Of a stretch of DNA of 64,000 bases, positions 35,380 through 42,937 are shown in pieces (the stretch's first letter is position 1; each line of letters opens with the position of its first letter). Origin of the DNA: Bacillota bacterium (GTDB taxonomy: Bacteria > Bacillota > Clostridia > Acetivibrionales > DSM-1351); contig JAEYHZ010000030.1 in the NCBI GenBank assembly GCA_023409265.1, positions 1-64,000 of the forward strand. Reading direction: 5' to 3'. The position numbers and the translations under genes are program-made. The notes under the pieces were generated by a model. That model saw only the letters and a program-made list of their open reading frames with translations, was not told where the DNA came from and did not search any database.

Positions 35380-35961
35380 TTGAATAGAAGGAAAAAGTCG
35401 GGAAAGTTAAAATTCTTTGTTGTATTAACAATACTGATTCTTATAGTGGTATTTTCAATCGGGGTCATGAAATATGCTCTGCATTACATGTATCCCTTGA
35501 CTTATTCCGAGTACGTAGAACGGTATTCGGAGGAATATAATCTGGATAAAAATCTTGTTTTTTCAATGATAAAAGCAGAGAGCGGGTTTGATTCCAATGC
35601 TGTCTCACCGAGGAATGCAAAGGGTCTGATGCAGATAATGGACGACACCGGGGAATGGGCTGCAGAGAAAATGAAAATCAAGGATTTCGATGCTGGCCAG
35701 CTTCTGGAGCCTGAAACAAATATCCGAATAGGCTGCTGGTATATTGCAAGATTACTTAAGCAATATGACCAGAATACCGAGTTGGCATTGGCTGCGTACA
35801 ATGCCGGAAGCGGTAATGTTGCCAAGTGGTTAAAGGATGAAAGCATAAGCAAAGATGGCCGGACTCTTGATAAAATACCATTTGAAGAAACCAGAAACTA
35901 TGTTGAAAAAATTAAAAAGTATAACACTATGTATAAAAAGCTTTACGATGAGAGTAAATAG
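35380..35961 (+). CDS. Membrane-anchored lytic transglycosylase (SLT domain)
   Basis: A 193-residue peptidoglycan-cleaving enzyme with an N-terminal membrane anchor (FFVVLTILILIVVFSIGVM, about residues 12-30) and an extracytoplasmic SLT domain. The catalytic Glu is in IKAESGFDSNAVSP, followed by GLMQIM and the AAYNAGSGNV motif, all typical of family 1 lytic transglycosylases. The start is TTG 35380, 4 bp after coaE, with a weak GGGTG ribosome site. Activity is inferred from conserved catalytic residues. Confidence 0.92.
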   Translation: MNRRKKSGKLKFFVVLTILILIVVFSIGVMKYALHYMYPLTYSEYVERYSEEYNLDKNLVFSMIKAESGFDSNAVSPRNAKGLMQIMDDTGEWAAEKMKIKDFDAGQLLEPETNIRIGCWYIARLLKQYDQNTELALAAYNAGSGNVAKWLKDESISKDGRTLDKIPFEETRNYVEKIKKYNTMYKKLYDESK

Positions 35962-35972
35962 TGATATTTTAA

Positions 35973-36127
35973 AGGTATGATTAAATAATAAAACGACCTT
36001 TTAAGATGAGATATTTCAAGACAAGGCTGAGGAAGGCGCAATAATTGCTTTATTGCAACTGACGACAAGGTCGTATGGCGGAAAATAGCTGTCTTAAAAT
36101 GGGGAAGTTATTATTTAGTCGTGCCTT
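35973..36127 (+). mobile_element. Family B MITE-like element
   Basis: A 155-bp copy with inverted ends AAGGTATGATTAAATAATAA and GTTATTATTTAGTCGTGCCT. The interior GCAATAATTGCTTTATTGCA plus ACTGACGACAA is the family core. It follows the lytic transglycosylase gene. Confidence 0.85.
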
Positions 36128-36231
36128 AATGTATATGATATTTTTACAATAAATTATTGAGCGTAATAAATGAGCTTTTTCATATGAAAAGTGGAGGTTT
36201 CTATTTATTTTCGCTGGAAATGGAGATAAAA

Positions 36232-36588
36232 ATGAGTTCATTCCTTTTTGAAAGAGACTTGCTATTTCCTACAGATAATATTCTTGACCCTGGTATTTTG
36301 CACGCAAGAATTCTGAACCCCAATAATTCAAAAATGCCGGTGGTGGTTGAAACAAAATCCAGTCATTCGGCAGCTGAAAATATAAGCTCTGTTCTGGATG
36401 TTTTGCAAAAAGATATTTTTGACAGAATAAATATCAGGATTTATGACAACACACAGGTTTATATACTGTTGAATGAAGCCGACAAGGAGTTATATGGAGA
36501 TGTCAGGTATCTCAAAGTGGTTTTTAAGGGGATACATGAGTACTCACTTGAACCGCTTGATGAGGATGATGTATCAATATTAGATTAA
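36232..36588 (+). CDS. Conserved-looking protein of unknown function
   Basis: A 118-residue soluble protein starting SSFLFERDLLFPTDNILDPG, with strand-like stretches (MPVVVETKSSH, INIRIYDNTQVYILL) and an acidic C-terminus. Codon use and the ribosome site (GGAG, 6 nt, then ATG 36232) support a real gene; in-frame ATGs at 36184 and 36217 are alternatives. I do not recognise the family. A terminator follows. Neighbours give no clue. Confidence 0.65.
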   Translation: MSSFLFERDLLFPTDNILDPGILHARILNPNNSKMPVVVETKSSHSAAENISSVLDVLQKDIFDRINIRIYDNTQVYILLNEADKELYGDVRYLKVVFKGIHEYSLEPLDEDDVSILD

Positions 36589-36630
36589 AAAGTAAATTTA
36601 TGAATTAACAATAAAATATTACCAATCTAA

Positions 36631-36659
36631 ACAGCTGGAGGCATCTCCAGCTGTTTTTT
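36631..36659 (+). terminator. Terminator after 36232 gene
   Basis: ACAGCTGGAG and CTCCAGCTGT form a perfect 10-bp stem around GCAT, followed by TTTTTTA. Confidence 0.88.
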
Positions 36660-36685
36660 ATCCATGCAATATGGTCAATCCGGCT

Positions 36686-37699
36686 TTATATAGACCTTTG
36701 TACAGACTGGGCAACAAGTCTCAATTCATCCATCAGGCTTTCAAATTTTTCAGGCCTTAAGGATTGAGGGCCGTCACAAAGTGCGCAAGGCGGGTTTGGA
36801 TGAACTTCAATTATCAGACCGTCTGCACCGGTAGCAATAGCACCTTTGGCTAGGGCTGGGACAAACTTCCAGTTGCCTGTTGCATGGCTGGGGTCAACTA
36901 CTATTGGAAGATGGGACACCTCTTTTATTGCAGGGATTGCACTGAGATCCAGAGTGTTTCTTGTCATAGTCTCAAAGGTACGGATACCTCTTTCACACAG
37001 GATTACATTGTGGTTTCCCTCAGCTATAATGTATTCAGCTGCCATAAGCCATTCCTCAATGGTTGCAGACAAGCCTCTTTTAAGTAAAACAGGTTTGTTG
37101 GTCATTCCAACTTCGCTTAGAAGCCTGAAGTTCTGCATGTTTCTGGCTCCGATCTGAAAAATGTCGGTATATTTGTTGACCAACTCCACATCTCTTGTGT
37201 CAACAACCTCTGTAACCAGCTTCAAGCCTGTTGCTTCACGTCCGGCAACCATTATTTTGAGCCCGTCTTCCTCAAGGCCCTGGAAGGCATAGGGAGAACT
37301 TCTGGGCTTGAAAGCTCCGCCGCGAAGTATTTTCGCACCTGCTCTCTTCACATTTTGTGCTGTTTCAACAAAATCTTTTTCGTTTTCTATGGCGCAAGGG
37401 CCAGCCATAACAACAATTTCCTTTCCGCCAATCGTGACATCTCCGACCTCGATTATTGAAGGGGTCTGCTGGAGCTCATTGCTGGCCAGCTTGTAGGGCT
37501 TCATAATAGGAACAAGTGTTTCAACACCCGGCATTTGAGAAACAGCATGAATATTAAGCAATCTCTTGTCGCCAATAGCTCCAATTACAGTTTTAATGTC
37601 ACCATAGATGGGATGCGTTTTGAAACCCAGCTCTATCAGTTTGTTTTCAACGTTTTCAATATCCCGCCTGGTAGCGTTTTGTCTCATTACAATAATCAT
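36686..37699 (-). CDS. aroF: 3-deoxy-7-phosphoheptulonate (DAHP) synthase
   Basis: First enzyme of the shikimate pathway, joining phosphoenolpyruvate and erythrose 4-phosphate. The 337-residue protein has an N-terminal ferredoxin-like regulatory domain (IIVMRQNATRRDIENVENKL) and the type I-beta barrel: MAGPCAIEN, GGAFKPRSSPYAFQG, then LPIVVDPSHATGNW and EVHPNPPCALCDGPQ. The N-terminal extension is typical of Thermotoga-like allosteric enzymes. AGGAGG lies 6 nt upstream of ATG 37699. A T-box leader controls it. Confidence 0.95.
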   Translation of the reverse strand: MIIVMRQNATRRDIENVENKLIELGFKTHPIYGDIKTVIGAIGDKRLLNIHAVSQMPGVETLVPIMKPYKLASNELQQTPSIIEVGDVTIGGKEIVVMAGPCAIENEKDFVETAQNVKRAGAKILRGGAFKPRSSPYAFQGLEEDGLKIMVAGREATGLKLVTEVVDTRDVELVNKYTDIFQIGARNMQNFRLLSEVGMTNKPVLLKRGLSATIEEWLMAAEYIIAEGNHNVILCERGIRTFETMTRNTLDLSAIPAIKEVSHLPIVVDPSHATGNWKFVPALAKGAIATGADGLIIEVHPNPPCALCDGPQSLRPEKFESLMDELRLVAQSVQRSI

Positions 37700-37761
37700 A
37701 AAAACCTCCTGAAATTCATAATCTTATTGTTCTAAATAAGTGTAAAAAATATAAAAATATA

Positions 37762-38035
37762 AAAAAGCCCTCATCCCTGTATACAAGGGACGAGGACTTA
37801 TAATCCACGTGGTACCACCCAAATTGGTAAAAACCATCTCAGCATGTACGGGACAATCAAAAATGTATCCGATACACTCCTTCTATAACGGGAAAGACCC
37901 GGTATGACCTACGAATAAAGTTCAATCACACTGTTCATGGGAGAACTTCGAATATACTATCCTGCAATGCTTCCACCATCTCACTGCTCGCTGTGAAGAG
38001 TCATATAGTCTACTTTTCCCATTCATCACATTTAT
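37762..38035 (-). promoter_or_regulatory. T-box leader of aroF (aromatic tRNA sensing)
   Basis: On the minus strand the T-box TGGGTGGTACCACG is at 37808-37821 and an intrinsic terminator follows (stem AGCCCTCATCCCT with AGGGACGAGGACT on the plus strand, 37765-37799). Stem I is closed by ATGGGA/TCCCAT with an AGTA element. The specifier strand GAAGTTCTCC offers TTC (phenylalanine), which I hold only tentatively. The likely -35 is TTGACA at plus-strand 38085-38090. Confidence 0.88.
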
Positions 38036-38153
38036 ACTTACGAATATTATATTAATAATTATACTAACATGTTACTTTTAAAAGTGTCAACTATTTTTTG
38101 GATAATTAAATAATATTATCCGATTTATGAGAATAAAAGATTGGAGTCATTAT

Positions 38154-38906
38154 TTAAAAATTCCTGAGTATCCTCTGTATGACTGAGGTTCGTGCAGCAT
38201 TTTCAAAGGTGTCATCAAGGGGAGCCAGGCTTTTGAAATCATCATACTTCTGTGTCAGAGCCAGTGAGAGCAGGTGATCGGTCAGCAGCGGATTCTTTGG
38301 AAGCAGACTTCCGTGTGAATAGGAGCAGTAGACATTATTATATACGGCACCTTCATACCCGTCTGTACCGTTGTTCCCATTTCCGGATAAAACTCTGCCC
38401 AGAGGTTTTATTCCTTCACCAAGATGGGTTCTTCCTGAATGGTTCTCAAAGCCAACAATCTTTAAGGGGTTTCCGTTTTCTTTTACAATATCGCTTTCAA
38501 AGACAATATTGCCTATCATACGCTCTTTGCCTCCAACGGTCCATAGATCCAGAGCACCAAGGAACTCTATTTCCTTACCGTCCCATGTTTTATAGTACTT
38601 GCCCATAAGCTGATATCCGCCGCAAATGCATAAAAAGACTTTCATGCCTGCTATTGCATCCTTTATTTCCATTCCTTTCTGGGTAAGAACGTCAGCCTGG
38701 ATTATTTCCTGTTCATAGTCCTGGCCGCCTCCCAAAAAGATAATATCATATTCTGATGAATCGAATGTATCACCAATAGTTATGTTTGTAACCGTACTAT
38801 TTATTCCATGCCACTGTGCCCGTCTTTGCAAGGCTAGAATGTTTCCTCTGTCTCCATAAGTGTTGAGCAGGTCGGGATATAAATGACAAATATTCAAATC
38901 AAACAT
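38154..38906 (-). CDS. gatD: Lipid II isoglutaminyl synthase, glutaminase subunit GatD
   Basis: Glutamine amidotransferase partner of MurT; it supplies ammonia to amidate the D-glutamate of lipid II. The 250-residue protein has the CobB/CobQ-type class I fold, with nucleophile Cys in VFLCICGGYQLMG and the later His in YCSYSHGSLLP, and the N-terminal start NICHLYPDLLNTYGDRGN is characteristic. It begins 1 bp after the murT stop with AAAGGAG upstream, so the two are translationally coupled. Confidence 0.93.
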   Translation of the reverse strand: MFDLNICHLYPDLLNTYGDRGNILALQRRAQWHGINSTVTNITIGDTFDSSEYDIIFLGGGQDYEQEIIQADVLTQKGMEIKDAIAGMKVFLCICGGYQLMGKYYKTWDGKEIEFLGALDLWTVGGKERMIGNIVFESDIVKENGNPLKIVGFENHSGRTHLGEGIKPLGRVLSGNGNNGTDGYEGAVYNNVYCSYSHGSLLPKNPLLTDHLLSLALTQKYDDFKSLAPLDDTFENAARTSVIQRILRNF

Positions 38907-38907
38907 G

Positions 38908-40311
38908 TTATTTCCAGAACTCCTTTAAATTAAACTTTTTCTTTAGAATACCACGAATATCAAGCATTGCCGTATAGGTAGGCAATATGTGGAGGCAGCC
39001 GCCTGCAGGAGTTTCCTCCAGTCCACGTTCAAGAAGCAGCTGATAATCCTTGATAATTCTGATTTTTTTTGTATCCAGTCCACTGTACTTAAGTCTGACA
39101 GCCATATCCTCACCACGGACACCTGAGGTAAAAAGGTTGTTTATTTTATCCGAGACGTTGTTCAACTGCTCAAAATCAACATCCCAAAGCCAGGATATAT
39201 CAGTACCGTCAGCCAGATTGTCATTTATTAAAAAGGCTATGTTTAGCTGTTGCGTTTCAAGTGTCAGGAAGTTTAATACCTGATTGAAGCCGGTAGGGTT
39301 TTTTACAAGAATAATTTTAATTGTTTTATCTCCAACATTTATTGACTCCATTCTTCCAAAACCGCATTCAAAAGATTGAAGGGCACTTTTCACTGTATCA
39401 ACACTGTACTTCAATGCCAGTCCGCATGTGGCCGCTGCCATAGCGTTGTAAACGTTATACAGGCCCGGGAGATTTATTCTGGTAGTTATCTCCTTATCAT
39501 CTTCCAAAAGAGGAGGAGAGCATTTCCAGTTTATTGTGGTATAGCTGCTTCCCGCCTCCTGTATACCGGTACATTCCAGATGGGCAGCAGGCCTTTTGTA
39601 GCCGCAGTTGGTACAGTAGAAGCCTCCAAGATGGCCATAGATATGATTAGTGTATTCATACTTGCTTTTGCATTTAATACAGAACATTGCATCTGTGTTG
39701 ATATCATTGGTGTTTCCTTCATAAGCATCTTTTGCTACACCATAGTAGAGCACTTTTTTGTCGGCTTCAATTCCAAGTGAAGCACACATTGAGTCGTCCG
39801 CATTCAAAATAACCGTAGTTGTATTGTCAATTCTCTCAAGACCTGATTTAACGGCATTAAGTGTAGAATAAAGCTCTCCGTATCTGTCCAGCTGGTCTCT
39901 GAAGAAGTTTGTCACAACTACAGCTTTGGGCTGGAGATGCTTGGTTACCTGATTAAATGCGGCTTCATCACTTTCGATAAGAGCTACCTTATGCCTCGGT
40001 TTGCCTGAAAGAGTTACAGCTTGAATGAATATGGTGGTTATACCGCTTAAAAGGTTAGCGCCGGACTTATTCGTTATGTAATCTATATTATTGTTTTTTA
40101 ATATCTCTTCAATAATTCTGGTGGTGGTAGTTTTTCCGTTTGTACCTGTTACCATAATTATATCAAAGTTTTTTGCGATTGACTTCAGTATACCCGGGTA
40201 GACTTTGAAAGCCAGCTTTCCCGGAAGTGTAGTTCCCCCTCGTCTAAAAAGGCGAAGAGCTTTGATTGTTAGTTTGGATATAAAAATAGAAACAAATTGT
40301 CTTAATTTCAT
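38908..40311 (-). CDS. murT: Lipid II isoglutaminyl synthase, ligase subunit MurT
   Basis: A Mur-ligase-like ATPase that, with GatD, amidates lipid II. The 467-residue protein has the ATP loop VTGTNGKTTTTRIIEE, the Mur central domain with an inserted four-Cys zinc ribbon (CIKCKSKYEY and CTNCGYKRP), and a C-terminal MurT domain with the conserved DISWLWDVDFE. ATG 40311 follows GGGAG; the frame extends to 40359 without a better start. It diverges from the murA 3' half 282 bp away. In this interval I see the junction promoter and no gene. Confidence 0.94.
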   Translation of the reverse strand: MKLRQFVSIFISKLTIKALRLFRRGGTTLPGKLAFKVYPGILKSIAKNFDIIMVTGTNGKTTTTRIIEEILKNNNIDYITNKSGANLLSGITTIFIQAVTLSGKPRHKVALIESDEAAFNQVTKHLQPKAVVVTNFFRDQLDRYGELYSTLNAVKSGLERIDNTTTVILNADDSMCASLGIEADKKVLYYGVAKDAYEGNTNDINTDAMFCIKCKSKYEYTNHIYGHLGGFYCTNCGYKRPAAHLECTGIQEAGSSYTTINWKCSPPLLEDDKEITTRINLPGLYNVYNAMAAATCGLALKYSVDTVKSALQSFECGFGRMESINVGDKTIKIILVKNPTGFNQVLNFLTLETQQLNIAFLINDNLADGTDISWLWDVDFEQLNNVSDKINNLFTSGVRGEDMAVRLKYSGLDTKKIRIIKDYQLLLERGLEETPAGGCLHILPTYTAMLDIRGILKKKFNLKEFWK

Positions 40312-40559
40312 AAATACTCCCTGATTTAGTTGGTACACTAATTTAAATCTTACTTTCATTATTTACGATACTACAGCCGAAAAATTTTGACTGAACCTAC
40401 GCGTTATAAAACATTATATCATCTTCATAAGTATTTAAAATAAAAATTTTTATTTGCTAAAGAAAAAATATATATATTCTACAGGTTAATCCCTTTGTTA
40501 TTAAATAATGGTTAAATATAACACATATTTAGTATTAACACTTTTAATTAATATCGTAT

Positions 40560-40589
40560 TTGATGGGCAATACAATTTTGTGGTATAAT
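40560..40589 (+). promoter_or_regulatory. Possible promoter abutting murA 3' portion
   Basis: TTGATG at 40560-40565, an 18-bp spacer and TATAAT at 40584-40589. Transcription would start at or just after the GTG at 40594, giving an almost leaderless message for the murA 3' half. Confidence 0.5.
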
Positions 40590-40593
40590 TAGC

Positions 40594-41541
40594 GTGTTAA
40601 AAACCAATAAGGTAACGCATCCGGGTGGTTGTGAAATAGGCCCAAGACCTATAGACTTACATCTTAAAGCATTAAGAAGTTTAGGTGCTAAAATAAACGA
40701 TACAAACGGTGGGTACATAACTTGTGAAACTGACGGGCTAAAGGGCGCCGATATATATTTGGACTATCCAAGTGTAGGGGCCACAGAAAATGCTATGATA
40801 GCTGCTGTTTATGCTCACGGAGATACCATTATAAGAAATGCAGCAAAAGAGCCCGAGATAGTTGATTTACAGAATTTTTTGCAAAAAATCGGCGCAAGAG
40901 TAACCGGTGCAGGCTCAAGTGTTATCAGAATAAAAGGGTTTGATAAAAAGTTTAACAATGTTGAATATAATGTTATCCCGGATAGAATCATCACCGGTAC
41001 ATATATGGTTGCCGCAGCAATAACTGGAGGGAATGTTGTTATAAAGAACATCATACCCGAGCATATCATATCCATAGCTTCTGTATTGAGGGATGTAGGC
41101 TGCCAGATAAATATCAAACGAAATGATATACACGTGATTGCCGGTTCAAAACACGATGCGGTTGAAGTAATCAGAACTTTACCTTATCCGGGTTTTCCAA
41201 CAGACATGCAAGCTCAAATGATGGCATTACTGACTCTTTGCAAGGGGACCAGTATTATAATAGAAACCATATTTGAGAGTAGATATAAGCATGTTGATGA
41301 GCTTTTAAAGATGGGAGCAAATATCAGAATAGATGGACGTATGGCGGTAATAAAAGGAGTTAACAGGCTAAATGGAGCTCAGGTCGTTGCAAGAGACCTG
41401 CGCGGTGGTGCTGCGCTTATACTGGCAGGCCTTGCTGCAAATGGTGAAACCAGTGTTACAGGTTTGGAACATATAGACAGGGGCTATTACAAAGTTGAAG
41501 AAAAATTAGCGGCCTTAGGAGCAGATATTATAAGGAAGTAA
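40594..41541 (+). pseudogene. murA: murA 3' portion (split UDP-GlcNAc enolpyruvyl transferase)
   Basis: From the Gly-Gly-Cys active-site loop onward this is a complete MurA: GGCEIGPRPIDLHLKALRSL with the PEP-binding Cys, catalytic Asp in GFPTDMQAQMMAL, and GYYKVEEKLAALGA at the C-terminus. Only 11 residues (from GTG 40594) precede the shared HPG. Together with 29014-29359 it makes a 418-residue MurA, the normal length. There is no ribosome site before GTG 40594. The frame is undamaged. ftsQ starts 3 bp after its stop, as is usual for murA in division clusters. Confidence 0.9.
40619..40627 (+). repeat. Right junction repeat of split murA (attR-like)
   Basis: ATCCGGGTG, direct repeat of 29348-29356, 11,271 bp away. 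Similarity continues to the right with TGTG two bases later at both junctions. Joining at this repeat links codons TAT CCG GGT to GGT TGT GAA in frame. Confidence 0.75.
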
Positions 41542-41544
41542 CTA

Positions 41545-42384
41545 ATGAGAAAAATGGAAACAAGTGCAAAAGATAAAAAGAAAAAATCAAGTAAAAAATA
41601 CCGCATAAGAATGAGAAGAATCAGAAGATTTCTTCTTTTTCTGCTGATGGTTACAGGTATAGTTCTTTTTGCTCGCTCATCTTTTTTTATTGTTGAGAAA
41701 ATAGATGTCTCGGGTAATAAAAAATACGCCAAAAACGAACTGATTTTACAGACAGGACTTATTCCGGGAAGAAATGTATTTAAAATGTTGGGAGAAAAAC
41801 CAAAGAATTTGATTTCCTTTAGATTCAACGATTTGGAACAGGAAATATATAACTCCATGCCATATATCAAGTCTGTCAGTATAAGGCCTGCTTTACCGGG
41901 GTCCATACGGATCAAGGTACAGGAAAGGACCCCATTTGCTGTGTTGGATAAAGAGGGGGAGTACCTGCTTATTGATAAAGAAGGCTATGCACTTGAGATT
42001 CTTGATAGTAAATCCGAACAATTAAAAAAATATTTTAAAATAATAGGTATTTCGTTGGATAGCTTTAAGCTTGGACAAGCTGTAAAATTTAAAGGTGAGA
42101 ATCAATTGGTGGATTTATTGAGTTTCTGCGATCTGGTAATTAAAAACGACCAGGATTCAAAGCTTAAGCTTTATGGTAAAATAAACTCCATTGATTTGTC
42201 TGATATATCTGCAATTTCAGTTGATTTTGACAAAAGAATAACTGTAAGATTTGGAGATTTGGAGGATGTTGATTATCAGGTTAGTGTTTTTAAACACCTC
42301 TTGGTAAATAATATAAGCGAAAAGCAAAAAGGAACTCTTGATTTTACAAAGAGCAGTAATCCTTATTTTGTACCAAAGAATTAA
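41545..42384 (+). CDS. ftsQ: Cell division protein FtsQ/DivIB
   Basis: Bitopic divisome protein of 279 residues. It has a strongly basic cytoplasmic tail (KDKKKKSSKKYRIRMRRIRR), one membrane helix (FLLFLLMVTGIVLFARSSF), a POTRA domain starting FFIVEKIDVSGNKKYAKNEL and the FtsQ beta domain (SVSIRPALPGSIRIKVQERT). It stabilises the FtsL/FtsB complex at the septum. It begins 3 bp after murA and is probably coupled to it, so any interruption of murA transcription also affects this gene. Confidence 0.94.
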   Translation: MRKMETSAKDKKKKSSKKYRIRMRRIRRFLLFLLMVTGIVLFARSSFFIVEKIDVSGNKKYAKNELILQTGLIPGRNVFKMLGEKPKNLISFRFNDLEQEIYNSMPYIKSVSIRPALPGSIRIKVQERTPFAVLDKEGEYLLIDKEGYALEILDSKSEQLKKYFKIIGISLDSFKLGQAVKFKGENQLVDLLSFCDLVIKNDQDSKLKLYGKINSIDLSDISAISVDFDKRITVRFGDLEDVDYQVSVFKHLLVNNISEKQKGTLDFTKSSNPYFVPKN

Positions 42385-42416
42385 TGTTGAAAGTGAAATA
42401 TGAAAAATAGAGTCGA

Positions 42417-42462
42417 TAAGGTATGATTTAATGGGGAAGTTAGTGTTTTATCATACCTGAGA
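42417..42462 (+). repeat. Family B minimal remnant
   Basis: Only the ends remain: AGGTATGATTTAATGGGGAAG and GTTAGTGTTTTATCATACCT, joined with almost no interior. It sits between ftsQ and sbp. Confidence 0.55.
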
Positions 42463-42486
42463 ACATAAGACGAAAGGAACAAAAAG

Positions 42487-42846
42487 ATGATACCGATTCT
42501 AGGTTTGATTTTAGGCATACTCATAGGTCTCTTTATTCCAATTACTATTCCTTCTGAATATTTTACATATGTTGCGGTTGCAATTCTTGCAGCATTGGAT
42601 TCCGTGTTCGGTGGGATGGTTGCAACAATTAATAAAAAATTCGAAATGAGAATATTTTTATCCGGTTTCTTTGGTAATGCTCTCCTGGCAGCAGGTTTGG
42701 CATATATTGGAGATAAGCTGGGAATTCAGATATACCTGGCTGCAATCTTTGCTTTTGGAAACAGGCTGTTCTTAAACTTTGCTTTAATTAGAAGATATCT
42801 ATTGAATAAATTCCTTAAAAAAGATAATATAGTTAAAGAGGATTAA
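42487..42846 (+). CDS. sbp: Small basic protein (DUF1290)
   Basis: A 119-residue membrane protein with about four helices (IPILGLILGILIGLFIPITI, YVAVAILAALDSVFGGMVAT, FFGNALLAAGLAYIGDKLGI, YLAAIFAFGNRLF) and a basic C-terminus. DUF1290 proteins lie between ftsQ and ftsA in many Gram-positives. The function is unsettled, with a suggested link to division. GAAAGGAAC lies upstream of ATG 42487. Confidence 0.92.
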   Translation: MIPILGLILGILIGLFIPITIPSEYFTYVAVAILAALDSVFGGMVATINKKFEMRIFLSGFFGNALLAAGLAYIGDKLGIQIYLAAIFAFGNRLFLNFALIRRYLLNKFLKKDNIVKED

Positions 42847-42937
42847 TAAGCGTATTTTAAAGGTATACAAGGTATGCACTTATAAAAAAGCAACCATACT
42901 TCTGTTTACTTTATACATAAATTAGGGGGGCAGTTTT

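Noticed and set aside
38068..38090. A second Spo0A-type promoter with a 21-bp spacer before the aroF T-box
   Set aside because: TTGACA and TATAAT are 21 bp apart there too, but a usable -10 (TAGTAT) sits at 18 bp and no sporulation gene follows, so a normal sigma-A promoter is simpler.
29370..40594. Prophage or ICE occupying the DNA between the murA halves
   Set aside because: No integrase, structural, replication or conjugation gene is present; the genes are mainly housekeeping. The att-like junctions are reported without a prophage claim.
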